Shown in pieces: positions 33,920 to 44,606 of a DNA stretch of 64,000 nt. Below the pieces are notes generated by a model, which saw nothing but the letters and a program-made list of their open reading frames with translations, was not told the DNA's origin and did not search any database. Origin of the DNA: Solirubrobacterales bacterium 67-14 (GTDB lineage: Bacteria; Actinomycetota; Thermoleophilia; Solirubrobacterales; 70-9); NCBI GenBank assembly GCA_001897355.1, contig MKST01000011.1:359466-423465 (forward strand). Reading direction: 5' to 3'. How positions within the stretch are numbered: position 1 is the first letter of the stretch; every line of letters starts with the position of its first letter. The position numbers were made by a program, and so were the translations under genes.

Positions 33920-34758
33920 TCGACTGGCTGCTCGAGCCGCTCCGGTTCGGCGCCTCGCTGAGGGCGCTGATCGAGGTGACCCTGATCGGCGTGGCCGGGG
34001 GCGTGGTCGGATGCTGGGTGATCCTCTACCGGGTTTCCTACAGCGCCGAGTCGCTCGCCCACGGGCTGCTGCCCGGACTGGTCGCCGCCACGCTGCTGGG
34101 CCTCCCGATCCTGCTCGGGGGAGCGGTGGGGATCGTCGCCGCGGCGATCCTGATCGCCCTGGTCAACCGCTTTGCCCGCGAAAGCGCCGACACCGCGATC
34201 GCGGTCGTGATCACCGGCCTCTTCGGCTTCGGCGTGCTGCTCGCGCTCTCGCCGGACACTCCGCCGGGAACCGCGGAACTCCTTTTCGGTGACCTGCTCG
34301 GCGTTTCCGACACCGAGCTCCTCACCTCGGCCGGCATCCTGCTGGCCGTCATCGCCTCCGTCTGGCTGATGCACGACCGCCTGCTCGCCGCCGGGTTCGA
34401 CGCCGGAGCGGGTCCCTCCCTCGGCCTCTCCCCTTCGGTCATGTCGGGCGTGGTGCTGGTCCTGGTCGCGCTCACGGTCCTGGTCGGCGTGCAGGGGCTC
34501 GGCAACCTGCTCGTCGCCGCGGTCCTGGTCACCCCGGCCGCGGCCGCCCGCCTGCTGACCGACCGCTTCCGCCCGATGCTCATCCTGGCCGTCGCGACCG
34601 CGCTCCTCGCCGGGGTCGCCGGGGTTTACCTCTCCTACTATCTGAAGGTGGCAGCGGGCGCCTCGGTGGTCGCCGTCCTCGTTCTGGCCTATCTCGCAGC
34701 CGCGGCCGCCGCGACCCTGCTGCCCCGCGCCATCCGACCGACTAGCCTGAACACATGA
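33916..34758 (+). CDS. znuB: Second ABC-3 family zinc/metal permease
   Basis: A 280-residue integral membrane permease starting at GTG 33916, inside the znuC stop. ABC-3 features include VVGCWVILYRVSYSAESLAHGLLPGLVAA, the FGDLLGVSDTELL loop and the GLGNLLVAAVLVTPAAAARLL helix that contacts the ATPase. It pairs with the permease half of the upstream fusion, so the transporter may work as a heterodimer of two different permeases. The longer open frame to the left is an overlap of znuC in another frame. The stop overlaps the Zur gene start by four bases. Confidence 0.92.
   Translation: MIDWLLEPLRFGASLRALIEVTLIGVAGGVVGCWVILYRVSYSAESLAHGLLPGLVAATLLGLPILLGGAVGIVAAAILIALVNRFARESADTAIAVVITGLFGFGVLLALSPDTPPGTAELLFGDLLGVSDTELLTSAGILLAVIASVWLMHDRLLAAGFDAGAGPSLGLSPSVMSGVVLVLVALTVLVGVQGLGNLLVAAVLVTPAAAARLLTDRFRPMLILAVATALLAGVAGVYLSYYLKVAAGASVVAVLVLAYLAAAAAATLLPRAIRPTSLNT
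34743..34748 (+). promoter_or_regulatory. -10 hexamer TAGCCT of a leaderless promoter for zur
   Basis: TAGCCT ends six bases before the ATG at 34755, inside the 3' end of the permease gene. It would let zur be transcribed separately from the zinc transporter genes. Confidence 0.5.
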
Positions 34759-35192
34759 CCCCGACCAGCACCGAAGAAACCGGGACCTGGGCCGAATCGG
34801 CCCGTGAGCGGATCTCCGAGGCCGGCCTCAGGCGAAGCACGCCCAGGCAGCGCGTGGTCGACCTGCTGGACCAGCAGGACTGTGCGATCACGGCGCTGGA
34901 AATCGACGCGCGGCTGGACCGGGTCGGCCGGGCCACCGTCTACCGGGCGATCGAGCAGCTCGAGGAACTGGGTCTGGTCCGCAAGGTCGACCTCGGCGGT
35001 TCGGCCTTCGGCTACGAAAAGGTCGAACCTTCCGGGCACCACCATCACCACATCGTCTGCGACGAATGCGGCAAGGTCGAACCGTTCGAAGACGACGCTC
35101 TCGAAGAAGCAATCCACGAGATCCACCGCAAGGGCTTCAAGCTCGAATCGCACGAAGTGACCTTGCACGGCCACTGCTCGGATTGCGACTAG
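34755..35192 (+). CDS. zur: Fur-family zinc uptake regulator
   Basis: A 145-residue Fur-family repressor. The winged helix spans about 20-85 (RRSTPRQRVVDLL, RVGRATVYRAIEQLEELGLVRKV). The dimerisation and metal part has HHHHHIVCDECGKVEPF and C-terminal HGHCSDCD; the CDEC and CSDC pairs form the structural zinc site and the His run and following acidic residues the sensing site. The location at the end of the znu genes and two Fur-type boxes upstream of the operon make Zur much more likely than Fur. It may be autoregulated and may also use its own leaderless promoter. Confidence 0.92.
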   Translation: MTPTSTEETGTWAESARERISEAGLRRSTPRQRVVDLLDQQDCAITALEIDARLDRVGRATVYRAIEQLEELGLVRKVDLGGSAFGYEKVEPSGHHHHHIVCDECGKVEPFEDDALEEAIHEIHRKGFKLESHEVTLHGHCSDCD

Positions 35193-35204
35193 ACAAGTCC
35201 GCTC

Positions 35205-35924
35205 CTACTTGAAGGAGAGATACGGGTCGCTCGGCTGGGCGACCGGGGTGATCTTGCTGGCTTCCAACCGGTAGCCGTCCTTGCCCGATTGGAGATAGCC
35301 GACGACCGCCAGCCACTGGTCCGCGCGGTACGGACCACCGCCGGCCTTGTTGGCATCGACGGTCACCGAAACCGGGACCGCATCCGCGATGCAGCAGGTG
35401 ATGTAGAAGCGGCCGAAGTCGAATCTTCCCCGTGGCGTGGTCGATGGTTTCATGACCAGGCCGGTCAACGAGACGAGGGTGCCGTCACTGATTCCGTACT
35501 CGTCACTAAGCGATTCGTCATCCGACACCGCCGCGATCTGGAGAAACGAGACCTGGTCGGAATCCGAGGCCAGCGATTGCGCGAGCTCGGCCATGTCCAC
35601 GCCGCGAGAGGTCAATTTGTTGGAGGCGGCCAGGGCACCCAGCGAGACGTTGGTCATCATGAAGCCGATCGCCACCGGCAGCAGCACCGCCAGCAGGCCG
35701 GCAACCTGCGAGCGGCTGACCCCGGTCCGCTCGTCTGCCCCGCCCTGGCTCACCCAGGCGTAGGCGATCGTGGCCAGTCCGAGCGCGACGCCCCCGAACT
35801 TGACGACCCAGACGGTGTGCGGGCCCAGATACCTGAGCACGTTGTCGCTCAGCCAGAGCCAGAGCAGGAAGGCGCTCCAGGTGCCCATCACGAGCAGACG
35901 CAGATTGCGGACGCTGAGGCTCAT
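35205..35924 (-). CDS. TIGR03943/YcgQ-like membrane subunit with exported domain
   Basis: About 239 residues. Two or three N-terminal helices (LRLLVMGTWSAFLLWLWL, VKFGGVALGLATIAYAWV, VAGLLAVLLPVAIGFMM) are followed by an extracytoplasmic domain with VSLTGLVMKPSTTPRGRFDFGRFYITCCIADAVPVSV; the Cys-Cys-x-x-Asp is typical of the YcgQ/TIGR03943 family. These proteins pair with DUF318 permeases; the upstream gene is exactly that, overlapping by four bases. Start at ATG 35924 is chosen because of this overlap. Converges with zur. Likely part of the zinc/metal island, substrate unproven. Confidence 0.85.
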   Translation of the reverse strand: MSLSVRNLRLLVMGTWSAFLLWLWLSDNVLRYLGPHTVWVVKFGGVALGLATIAYAWVSQGGADERTGVSRSQVAGLLAVLLPVAIGFMMTNVSLGALAASNKLTSRGVDMAELAQSLASDSDQVSFLQIAAVSDDESLSDEYGISDGTLVSLTGLVMKPSTTPRGRFDFGRFYITCCIADAVPVSVTVDANKAGGGPYRADQWLAVVGYLQSGKDGYRLEASKITPVAQPSDPYLSFK

Positions 35925-36973
35925 CCGGTCACCAGCCCGAAGATCGCCGTACCGACCAGGATCATCGGCACGGTCACGACCAGCAGCCGGGGCACGAAGC
36001 TGGACCGGAATGTCGCCCCGTAGAGCGCGGCCAGCTTGGTGTCGAGGATCGGGCCGAAGACCAGGAAGGCGAGCTGTGACGAGCGGGGAAAGGCCGTGAA
36101 CGAGACGGCGACGAAGGCGTCGGCCTCCGAGCAGAGGGAAAGGATGAAGGCCATGCCCATCAGGGTCAGACTGCCGAGCAGGAATGTCCCGGCGACGGTC
36201 CCGATGGCCTGTTGCGGGATGAAGGTCTGCATCAGGGCGGAGACCGCAGCCCCCAGGACCAGGAACCGCGCCATGAAGAGCAGATCCGTCGCCACATGCC
36301 CGAGGTAGTCGCCGAACCGGATCCGCCACGGTGTTCCCTCCAGGGCGGGTGCGTGGGAGTGGTCGTGGTGATGGTCGTGGACGCCGGCGGCTCCGGCGTC
36401 ATCGACGCGCAGGACGTTGCCGCCACCGCGTGAGACCGCGAGCCCGGCTGCCATCGCGACGAGGAAGCCGAGTCCGGCCCGGCCGGCGGTCATCTCGAGT
36501 CCGTTGATCCCCCCTCCGAACGCGACCCAGGTCGAGGCGAGCACCACCGGGTTCAGCACTGGCGCGGCAAACATGAATCCGAGTGCGGCCGCCGGCGTGA
36601 GCCCGTTCATGACCAACCGCCGGCCGACCGGCACGGACCCGCATTCACAGACCGGGAAGGCAAAGCCGGCCAGGGCCGCGCCGGGCACCTGGACGGCCTG
36701 CGGCAGCTTCGACATGCGTGAGAAGAACCGGTCGGGAACGTAGACGGCCATGGCCGCCGAGACGAGCGACCCGATCAGGATGAACGGCAACGCCTCGATG
36801 ACGATCGAGGCGAAGGTGATGCCGAAAGTGGCGACCCGATCGAAGTTCTGGAAGTCGACTCGCTTGACCAGCGCCGCCGCCAGCACGATGGTCCAGAACC
36901 CGGCGGCGAGCACCCAGAGCGGGATCCGCCCCGGAGACTGCGCTGCCTTGGCTTTCGCAGGTATCCCGGCCAA
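35921..36973 (-). CDS. DUF318/YcgR-like permease
   Basis: A 350-residue permease of the UPF0718 (YcgR) family. Paired repeats contain FAFPVCECGSVPVGRRLVMNGLTP and LILSLCSEADAFVAVSF, each with a Cys/Glu motif in the membrane. Between them lies a His-rich cytoplasmic loop HDHHHDHSHA (about residue 200), suited to metal binding. It starts at TTG 36973. Homologues of YcgR/YcgQ are found near zinc and copper homeostasis genes; the substrate is unknown. It overlaps the following YcgQ-like gene by four bases, so the two act together. Confidence 0.85.
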   Translation of the reverse strand: MAGIPAKAKAAQSPGRIPLWVLAAGFWTIVLAAALVKRVDFQNFDRVATFGITFASIVIEALPFILIGSLVSAAMAVYVPDRFFSRMSKLPQAVQVPGAALAGFAFPVCECGSVPVGRRLVMNGLTPAAALGFMFAAPVLNPVVLASTWVAFGGGINGLEMTAGRAGLGFLVAMAAGLAVSRGGGNVLRVDDAGAAGVHDHHHDHSHAPALEGTPWRIRFGDYLGHVATDLLFMARFLVLGAAVSALMQTFIPQQAIGTVAGTFLLGSLTLMGMAFILSLCSEADAFVAVSFTAFPRSSQLAFLVFGPILDTKLAALYGATFRSSFVPRLLVVTVPMILVGTAIFGLVTG

Positions 36974-37003
36974 CCGGGAAACCTTACTCCAGCGTCAGCT
37001 GCG

Positions 37004-39427
37004 TCAGGGCGAGTAGGACGGCGGCGCCTGGCCGGGATCGGAGCCCCAGGCGGTTGGCGCGTCGGTCATCTGCCAGGCGATCCGTCCGCCACCGGCCAGG
37101 TCCGCGAACCTGAGCCAGGGAGCGGTCTGCGGTTTCCCGTCGACCGTCATTCCGGCAACGTAAGGTCGCTCCCGGGCAGCTTCCGGCGCACTCAGTTCGA
37201 GTTCGCCCCCGGCCAGGCGGAGCCGGGCGTCCGGGAAGAGCGGGCTTCCGGTCGCCAGGACGTCGGTGCCGGGCACCGCCGGGTACAGACCGAGGGCCGA
37301 GAGCACGTACCAGGCGCTGGTCGTGCCGCCGTCGTCGTTTCCGGGCAGCCCGGCCGGGGTCGGCGCGAAATGCCCGACCAGCATGTCCCGCACCACCTTC
37401 TGCGCGCGGGAAGGCAGCCCGAGCCAGTCATACAGCCACGGTGTGAGCATGGTCGGCTCGTTGCCGACGTAGGCGAAAGGAGATCCCTGCCCGGCGTTGA
37501 GCTGGGTGAAGAACTGGTCGAGGCGCGCGGTCGCCTGCTCCCGGCCGCCCATCGACTCGAACAAGCCGTCCGGATCCTGGGGCACGAACCAGTTGTACTG
37601 AGCGGAGTTGCCCTCGACCCATCCATCCTTGCTGGCCGGCGTGAAGTCGGGGATGAAGGATCCGGTGCCCAGCCGGGGCTTCATTTCACCGGTCGCCGGG
37701 TCGACCAAGTTGCGCCAGTTGCCGGATCGGGTCGCGAACTCGGCGGCGATGTCATCCCGGCCCAGGGCCGCGGCCAGCCGAGAGATCGTGAAGTCCGCCA
37801 GCGCGTACTCGAGGGTGGTCGAAGCGGTGCCCCAGGGCTCGTCCCGCTTCAACTGGGAATGGATCATGTCGTCGACGTTGCGCTCCTGCGGGACATACCC
37901 CAGGCGGAGGTAGTCGTCGAGAGCCTCCCGCTCGGTGTAGTCGCCGTTGTCCGAGTGGCAGCGCTCGCTTCCGCCCTTGACCATCGCCGCGAGGGCCGCC
38001 TCGGCATCGAAGTCCCGCACCCCGAGCGCGTGGATCGTGGCGATCATCTGATCAGACGGATCCCCGACCATGACGTTCGTGTTCTGATTGGCGTAGGGCC
38101 AGCGCGGCAGGCAGCCGCCCTGCCGGGCATCGTCGACCAGCGACTCCGCGATGTCGGCCGCGACCTTGGGCTTGATCATCGCCAGCAGCGGGAACTGGCT
38201 CCGGTATACGTCCCAGCCGGAGATGTCGGTGTAATGGAGCCGGTCCTTCGAACGGTGGACCTTGCCGTCCATGCCGAGGTAGCGACCGTCGAGATCGGAG
38301 GCGATACTGGGTTCGAGCAACGAGTGGTAGAGGGCCGAGGCGAAGGTGCGACGATCGTCGTCTTTCCCGCCGCTGACCCGGATCGCGCCCATCTCTTTTT
38401 GCCAGGCCTGACGTGCCCGCGACCGCAATTTCGCGAAGCTCGGCCCGCGGCTCTCGCGCAGGTTCGCCCGGGCGCCGGCGAGGCTGACGAAGGAGAGCCC
38501 GATCCGGACCTTCACCGATCGCCGCCGACGGGTGTCGAAGGTGACGTAGGCGCCGGCTCGCGCGTAGCCCCCCGACGAATGCTCGGCGGCCCGCTTCGAA
38601 CCCCGGCGGAGCTTCGTCCTGCGCCAGGTCCCGTAGCGGCCCAAGGGACGGTCGAACTTGATCACGTAATGGATCCGGTAGGTCGAAGTCGGCTCGAAGC
38701 AGAAGTGACCGCTGACCGAGGTGCCGCTGATTTCCCGCCGCTTCGGGTTGATCCTGACCCGGGCGTCGTGGTTGCCCATGCGGCTCCCGCCGGCATCGAA
38801 GGTGAGAGTTCCGGCCCGACTCCCCTTGAACGTGAACCGGCCGATCGCGTTGCGTCGGGTGGCGGTTAGATCCGCCCGGACTTGCCGCTTGCGTCCAGGG
38901 TTGAGCGTCACTCCGTAGTAGCCGGGTGAAGCCTGTTCATGCTTGTGGTCGAACCGCTGCAGGTACCGGGGGCGCCAGTCGTTGGCGTCGACCTCGGGCC
39001 CGTTCAGCGTCCCCGGCCGGGCCACGATCGGCAGATCCTGGTAGATCGCACAACCGGCCCCGCTGAACTGGGTGATCGTGAAGTCCTTGATCTGCTTCTC
39101 GTAGTAGGTGTAGCCGCCGCGCAGATTGGTTCGGTGCGACCAGGTGTCGGGACTGAACCCGACCATGCCGAACGGCATCGTCGCGCCGGGGAAGGTGCCG
39201 CCGGGATCGGGGTCACCGGCGTGGTCGGTCGCCGACCCGGCGGTTCCGACCAGAGGGCTGGCCAGGTCGACCAGATCCGCCGCACCGGCCGGGGCCGAAG
39301 GCAGCAAGAAGACGAAGCAGCTCGCCGCGGCTGCGCCAAGGGCAGCGAGGCCTCCGCCTCGACGGGAACGCTTACACGACTTCGATCGCAACTCACTCCC
39401 TCCTTGCCGGATGCCCTTCCGCGACAC
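37004..39427 (-). CDS. Secreted GH92 family glycosidase (alpha-mannosidase type)
   Basis: An 807-residue exported enzyme. A basic n-region and hydrophobic core (LGAAAASCFVFLLPSAPAGA) form the signal peptide. GH92 motifs: LVGTAGSATDHAGDPDPGGTFPGATMPFGMV at the N-terminus, RGGYTYYEKQIKDFTITQFSGAGC, SGWDVYRSQFPLLAMI, the catalytic-domain GNDDGGTTSAWYVLSALGLYP and a SPLFPDARL end. These are calcium-dependent exo-alpha-mannosidases acting on glycans. It begins at GTG 39427; a TATAAA sits 12 bases upstream. An arginine-rich insert in the N-terminal beta-domain (about 225-300) is unusual. Only 30 bases separate its stop from the YcgR-like gene. Confidence 0.88.
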   Translation of the reverse strand: MSRKGIRQGGSELRSKSCKRSRRGGGLAALGAAAASCFVFLLPSAPAGAADLVDLASPLVGTAGSATDHAGDPDPGGTFPGATMPFGMVGFSPDTWSHRTNLRGGYTYYEKQIKDFTITQFSGAGCAIYQDLPIVARPGTLNGPEVDANDWRPRYLQRFDHKHEQASPGYYGVTLNPGRKRQVRADLTATRRNAIGRFTFKGSRAGTLTFDAGGSRMGNHDARVRINPKRREISGTSVSGHFCFEPTSTYRIHYVIKFDRPLGRYGTWRRTKLRRGSKRAAEHSSGGYARAGAYVTFDTRRRRSVKVRIGLSFVSLAGARANLRESRGPSFAKLRSRARQAWQKEMGAIRVSGGKDDDRRTFASALYHSLLEPSIASDLDGRYLGMDGKVHRSKDRLHYTDISGWDVYRSQFPLLAMIKPKVAADIAESLVDDARQGGCLPRWPYANQNTNVMVGDPSDQMIATIHALGVRDFDAEAALAAMVKGGSERCHSDNGDYTEREALDDYLRLGYVPQERNVDDMIHSQLKRDEPWGTASTTLEYALADFTISRLAAALGRDDIAAEFATRSGNWRNLVDPATGEMKPRLGTGSFIPDFTPASKDGWVEGNSAQYNWFVPQDPDGLFESMGGREQATARLDQFFTQLNAGQGSPFAYVGNEPTMLTPWLYDWLGLPSRAQKVVRDMLVGHFAPTPAGLPGNDDGGTTSAWYVLSALGLYPAVPGTDVLATGSPLFPDARLRLAGGELELSAPEAARERPYVAGMTVDGKPQTAPWLRFADLAGGGRIAWQMTDAPTAWGSDPGQAPPSYSP

Positions 39428-39465
39428 CCATGAACATGTTTATACACAATCCGGCGGACAACCGG

Positions 39466-39471
39466 TACTGT
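39466..39471 (+). promoter_or_regulatory. -10 hexamer TACTGT of a leaderless promoter
   Basis: TACTGT ends six bases before the ATG at 39478. It decides the start, because the open frame itself continues back to 39430. Confidence 0.5.
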
Positions 39472-39477
39472 CTCGGT

Positions 39478-40431
39478 ATGGGAACGACACGAAGTCTTTC
39501 GGGAGCATTGTTGGCGACACTCGCTCTGCTGCTCGTTACGGCGGTACCGGCGAAGGCGGCCGGCTTCAACCTGGCGATCGACCACGCCAGCCAGCCGCCG
39601 GACCCGCCGGCGACCTTGACCGGGACCATGAAGAACGGGCAGGTCAAGGTGCCGCGAGCCAACTTCGTCTTTCCGACCAAGACCACCGAGGTCACCAACG
39701 GCCTCGAGGCGACGGTCGACCTGAGCGCGAACAAGGACATCACCGGCCGGTTCAACGAGGCCACCGGTGAGCTCACCCTGGGCTTCGACCTCAAGGCCAC
39801 CGTGCAGGCACTCGACCAGACCTGCGTGATCGATCCGATCAGAGCCAGCCTTTCGACCCGCTACGGCAAGCCCTACCTCGGCGTGCCCTTCTCCGACGGC
39901 ACCGGCGGCCAGGGCGCGCTGAGCGGCCACTGGGAGGACCTGCCGGCCCCGACCGGTGGCATGGTCTGCCAGATCGTCGGCCAGCTCACCACCGGCCCCG
40001 GCGGCATCTGGATGGCCCACGGGCTCTCCGAGCCGCGCAAGTGCGAGGACGACCCGACCCACCCGGGCTGCGACGAGTCGAATCCCTGCGCCAACTCCCC
40101 CTGCGATCCGAAGTTGTCGATCTCGGTCAGCCCAAAGTCGAAGGCGGTCAAGGCCGGCAAGTCCGCCGTGCTGAAGGTGATGGTCAAGAACAGCGGCGAC
40201 GGCGCGGCCTCGGGCGCCCGGATCTGCGCCAAGGTCCCGCGGAAGAAGGCCCAGACCCCGAAGTGCTTCAAAGTCTCCGTCCCGGCACATAAGTCACTCA
40301 CCCGGAAGTTCCGGATCAAGGTCAAGAAGAAGGCCAGCGGCAGCTTCAAGGCCACCTTCAAGGTGACGACCCCCGGCTTCCCCCCGAAGGCCGCCAAGGC
40401 AACGATCAAGGTCCTCCGCAAGAAAACCTGA
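39478..40431 (+). CDS. Secreted protein with C-terminal DUF11/CARDB-like domain
   Basis: A 317-residue exported protein. The signal peptide (LLATLALLLVTAVPAKAAG) is followed by a beta-rich domain (about 25-180) with FNLAIDHASQPPDPPATLTG and VDLSANKDITGRF, then a short linker with several Cys (CEDDPTHPGC, PCANSPC) and a C-terminal Ig-like domain of about 100 residues: ISVSPKSKAVKAGKSAVLKVMVKNSGDGAASGARICAKVP, which matches the DUF11/CARDB fold. The tail is Lys-rich. Function unknown; a surface-associated or wall-bound protein is likely. ATG 39478 is chosen from the leaderless promoter and signal peptide. Confidence 0.78.
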   Translation: MGTTRSLSGALLATLALLLVTAVPAKAAGFNLAIDHASQPPDPPATLTGTMKNGQVKVPRANFVFPTKTTEVTNGLEATVDLSANKDITGRFNEATGELTLGFDLKATVQALDQTCVIDPIRASLSTRYGKPYLGVPFSDGTGGQGALSGHWEDLPAPTGGMVCQIVGQLTTGPGGIWMAHGLSEPRKCEDDPTHPGCDESNPCANSPCDPKLSISVSPKSKAVKAGKSAVLKVMVKNSGDGAASGARICAKVPRKKAQTPKCFKVSVPAHKSLTRKFRIKVKKKASGSFKATFKVTTPGFPPKAAKATIKVLRKKT

Positions 40432-40455
40432 CCGGAAGGCCAGGCGCCGCCCGGG

Positions 40456-42003
<1,548 letters not shown>

Positions 42004-42047
42004 CAGGTGATCGAAACCCGGATTGGACGAGACAGGCGATCGACCAT

Positions 42048-43253
42048 TTAGTCGTCAGCGACCCCGACGCCGGCCGACACCGCGGCGCGGCCGTTCGAGC
42101 CCATGCCGACGGCCTGCTCGGTCTGGAGCTTCTTGCCTTCGGTCATCAGGGCCGGGGCGATCATCATCTCGGCTCGCTGGAAGGAGCGGATGTCCTCGTA
42201 GCCGGTGGTCGCCATCGAGGTCCGGAGGGCACCCATCAGGTTGAAGGTGCCGTCATTCTCGTGGGCCGGGCCGAGCAGGATCTCCTCCATCGTGCCGTCC
42301 TGGACGGTGGTCACGCGGGTACCGCGCGGCAGCGACGAGTGGAAGGTCGCCATGCCCCAGTGGTAGCCGCGGCCGGGAGCTTCCTTGGCGCGGGCCAGGG
42401 GCGAACCGATCATCACGGCATCGGCGCCACAGGCGATCGCCTTCGAGATGTCGCCACCGGTGCGCATGCCGCCGTCACCGATCACGTTGACGTACTCGCC
42501 GGTCTCCAGCATGTGCTGCGAGCGGGCGGCCGCCACGTCGGCGATCGCGGTCGCCTGCGGCACGCCGATGCCGAGCACGCCGCGGGTGGTGCAGGCAGCG
42601 CCCGGGCCGACGCCGACCAGGACGCCGACCGCGCCGGTCCGCATCAGGTGCAGGCCGGTCGAGTAGGAGGCGCAGCCGCCGACCACGGTCGGGACCGGAA
42701 CCTCGGCGATGAACTCCTTCAGGTTGAGCGGCTCGACCGTGGTCGAGACATGCTCGGCCGAGATCACGGTGCCCTGGATGACCAGGATGTCGAGACCGGC
42801 TTCGATCGCCACCTCGTAGTACTCCTGGACCGACTGGGGAGTGAACGAGCCGCAGACCACGGCGCCTTCGGCCTTGATCTCGGCTACCCGCTGGGCGATC
42901 AGTTCCTTCTGGACCGGGGTCTCGTAGATCTCCTGCATGAGGGCGGTCGCCTGGTCCTTGGGGACCCGTGCGATCTCCTCGAGCTTCTCTTCGGCGTTCT
43001 CGAAACGGGTCCAGATGCCTTCGAGGTTGAGCACCCCGAGGCCGCCGAGCTTGTGGACGAGCACCGCGGTCTCCGGGCTGACGACGCCGTCCATCGCGGA
43101 AGCGACCAGGGGCAGGTCGAACCGGTACGGGCCGAGCGTCCAGCTGATGTCGATGTCATCAGGGTCTCGGGTCCGTCGTGAAGGAACGATGGCTACATCG
43201 TCGAATCCGTAAGCGCGTCGGCCTTTCTTGCCTCGGCCGATCTCAATTTCCAA
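42048..43253 (-). CDS. guaB3: GuaB3-family IMP dehydrogenase-related protein
   Basis: A 401-residue IMPDH/GMPR-barrel protein without CBS domains. The N-terminus [29 protein letters not shown] and [17 protein letters not shown] match the GuaB3 subfamily of actinobacteria and cyanobacteria. The active loop has [18 protein letters not shown] with the Cys nucleophile, and [23 protein letters not shown] forms the phosphate site. Whether it is a full IMP dehydrogenase or a regulator is debated for this subfamily; the classic GuaB is not in the window. It starts at TTG 43253 with GGAGG eight bases upstream. It is followed by guaA, consistent with GMP synthesis. Confidence 0.92.
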   Translation of the reverse strand: MEIEIGRGKKGRRAYGFDDVAIVPSRRTRDPDDIDISWTLGPYRFDLPLVASAMDGVVSPETAVLVHKLGGLGVLNLEGIWTRFENAEEKLEEIARVPKDQATALMQEIYETPVQKELIAQRVAEIKAEGAVVCGSFTPQSVQEYYEVAIEAGLDILVIQGTVISAEHVSTTVEPLNLKEFIAEVPVPTVVGGCASYSTGLHLMRTGAVGVLVGVGPGAACTTRGVLGIGVPQATAIADVAAARSQHMLETGEYVNVIGDGGMRTGGDISKAIACGADAVMIGSPLARAKEAPGRGYHWGMATFHSSLPRGTRVTTVQDGTMEEILLGPAHENDGTFNLMGALRTSMATTGYEDIRSFQRAEMMIAPALMTEGKKLQTEQAVGMGSNGRAAVSAGVGVADD

Positions 43254-43350
43254 TTAGGTCCTCCAGGGCTTCAGGGTGAAGAGGGGCAGATTACGCGCCC
43301 CTGCGGACGTTTGACCAGAGACTACGCCCCTGGGCACCTCGGCGTTCCAT

Positions 43351-43441
43351 GACAAGGCGCACGTAGATCCCCCGCCTTGCCAGGCGGGGGATTACGACAA
43401 GGCGCACGTAGATCCCCCGCCTTGCCAGGCGGGGGATCTAC
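43351..43441. repeat. Two tandem 45-bp palindromic repeats
   Basis: 43351-43395 and 43396-43441 are head-to-tail copies that differ only near the right end (ATTAC versus ATCTAC). Each has a 10-bp perfect stem with a 6-base TTGCCA loop; in the second copy the stem extends to 14 bp, GTAGATCCCCCGCC with its complement. No T-run follows, so they look more like REP-type palindromes than terminators. Confidence 0.85.
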
Positions 43442-43558
43442 AGGGAGGGAGTGAGTTCTGGCTTCCGTGCCGAACCCACCATTACTGCCACATGACCGGG
43501 GAGGAGAAACCCCGTATCGCAGGGATAAATCTAAGTGGCGCAACGCCGCGCGCCGATC

Positions 43559-43600
43559 GACCGGGGTACAGAAACAGGAACCGAGCCCTGTCCCCCGGTC
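43559..43600. other. Long hairpin downstream of the pfkB-like gene
   Basis: Arms 43559-43571 and 43588-43600 pair over 12 of 13 positions around a 16-base loop. It lies 50 bases past the pfkB-like stop on the minus strand. It may be a terminator of the lysM-dacA-pfkB operon, although no T-run follows. Confidence 0.45.
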
Positions 43601-43649
43601 CCACCGCCGCTCATTCCCCGGAAGTCAGGGGCGGAACGAGAGAGATTCT

Positions 43650-44606
43650 TCAGACTTCGGCCGGGAGCTGGAGCTGGCGGACCTCGACGTTGCCGAGCAG
43701 GCTTTCGGCCCGGCCGCGGTCGATACGCCCCGCCCCCAGGTGCTGGGTCGACTCGGCGCCGCAGGCGACCCCGTAGGCGAGGCACTCCTCGGCGCTGCCG
43801 CCGTCGTATCGGGCGGCGATGTACCCGGCGACGAAGGCATCCCCGGACCCGACGGTCGAGATCGGCTCCAACGGTTCGATCACCGCTTCGAGGATGCGCT
43901 GGTTGGCGCCTTCGCCGACGATCGCGACACAACCCTCGGGCAGGGTGATCGCCGCCTCGGCCGGGCCCATCTCGACCAGCTCGGAGAGCACCCCGAACAT
44001 CTCCGCCCGCGATTCGAACTCGTGGCCGACCAGCTCCTCGGCCTCCAGCTTGTTGGGGGTGATCATGTCCGGTCCGGCCCGCATCCCGGCTGACATCGCT
44101 TCGCCCTCCGAGTCGAGCAGCACCGGCATCCCGACCCGCTTCATCGCCTCGACCAGGCGGGCGTAGAACTCGCCGTCGACCCCGGGGGGCAGGCTGCCGG
44201 CCAGCACGCAGAGCTTGGCGCCGCCGGCCAGGTAGTCGAGGCGCTCGATGAAGGCGTCGAGCTCCTCCGGGCTGACCCGGGGGCCGCGCTCGTTGACCTC
44301 GGTCTGTTCGCCGGTGGTCGGATCGACCAGAGCGAGGTTGAACCGGGTTTCCTCGGCGATCTTGATGAAGTCGGTCAGCAGGCCCTCCTCGCCGAGCTGC
44401 TTCAACACCCGGTCGCCGTTGCCGCCACCGACCAGTCCGGTCGCGATCACCGGCCGGCCGAGCAGGCCCAGTGCCCGGGCCACGTTGATGCCCTTGCCGC
44501 CCGGCACCGTCCGGGTCTCAACCGAGCGATGCCGGTGGCCGAGCCGGAAGTTGGGCACGGCAACGGTGCGGTCGATCGCCGCATTCAGGGTCACGGAGAT
44601 GATCAT
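43650..44606 (-). CDS. PfkB-family hexose/1-phosphofructokinase-type kinase
   Basis: A 318-residue PfkB/ribokinase-fold kinase of the FruK/LacC group. The N-terminus is VTLNAAIDRTVAVPNF, then the sugar-binding GGKGINVARALGLLG, the ADGS-like LAGSLPPGVDGEFYARLVEA and the catalytic GSGDAFVAGYIAARYDG (Asp base). Likely phosphorylates fructose-1-phosphate, tagatose-6-phosphate or fructose-6-phosphate; no PTS or regulator gene is adjacent to narrow it. Its start overlaps the stop of the D-Ala carboxypeptidase gene by four bases, an odd pairing for a sugar kinase. Confidence 0.88.
   Translation of the reverse strand: MIISVTLNAAIDRTVAVPNFRLGHRHRSVETRTVPGGKGINVARALGLLGRPVIATGLVGGGNGDRVLKQLGEEGLLTDFIKIAEETRFNLALVDPTTGEQTEVNERGPRVSPEELDAFIERLDYLAGGAKLCVLAGSLPPGVDGEFYARLVEAMKRVGMPVLLDSEGEAMSAGMRAGPDMITPNKLEAEELVGHEFESRAEMFGVLSELVEMGPAEAAITLPEGCVAIVGEGANQRILEAVIEPLEPISTVGSGDAFVAGYIAARYDGGSAEECLAYGVACGAESTQHLGAGRIDRGRAESLLGNVEVRQLQLPAEV

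Larger units (their letters stand above)
43254..43649. other. Gene-free stretch with repeats and hairpins
   Basis: This is the only stretch longer than 300 bases without a supported gene. It holds the guaB3 promoter area (43254-43330), two tandem 45-bp hairpin repeats (43351-43441), an unremarkable part, and a 13-base-arm hairpin at 43559-43600 near the end of the pfkB-like gene. Open frames across it are short and their translations follow the repeats, so they are rejected. Confidence 0.7.

Noticed and set aside
43351-43441. CRISPR array
   Set aside because: Two directly abutting copies with no spacers and a palindrome inside each; no cas genes.
43322-43543. Small minus-strand frame across the tandem hairpins
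   Set aside because: Its translation simply repeats PPPGKAGDLRAPC from the two repeat units; no start signal.
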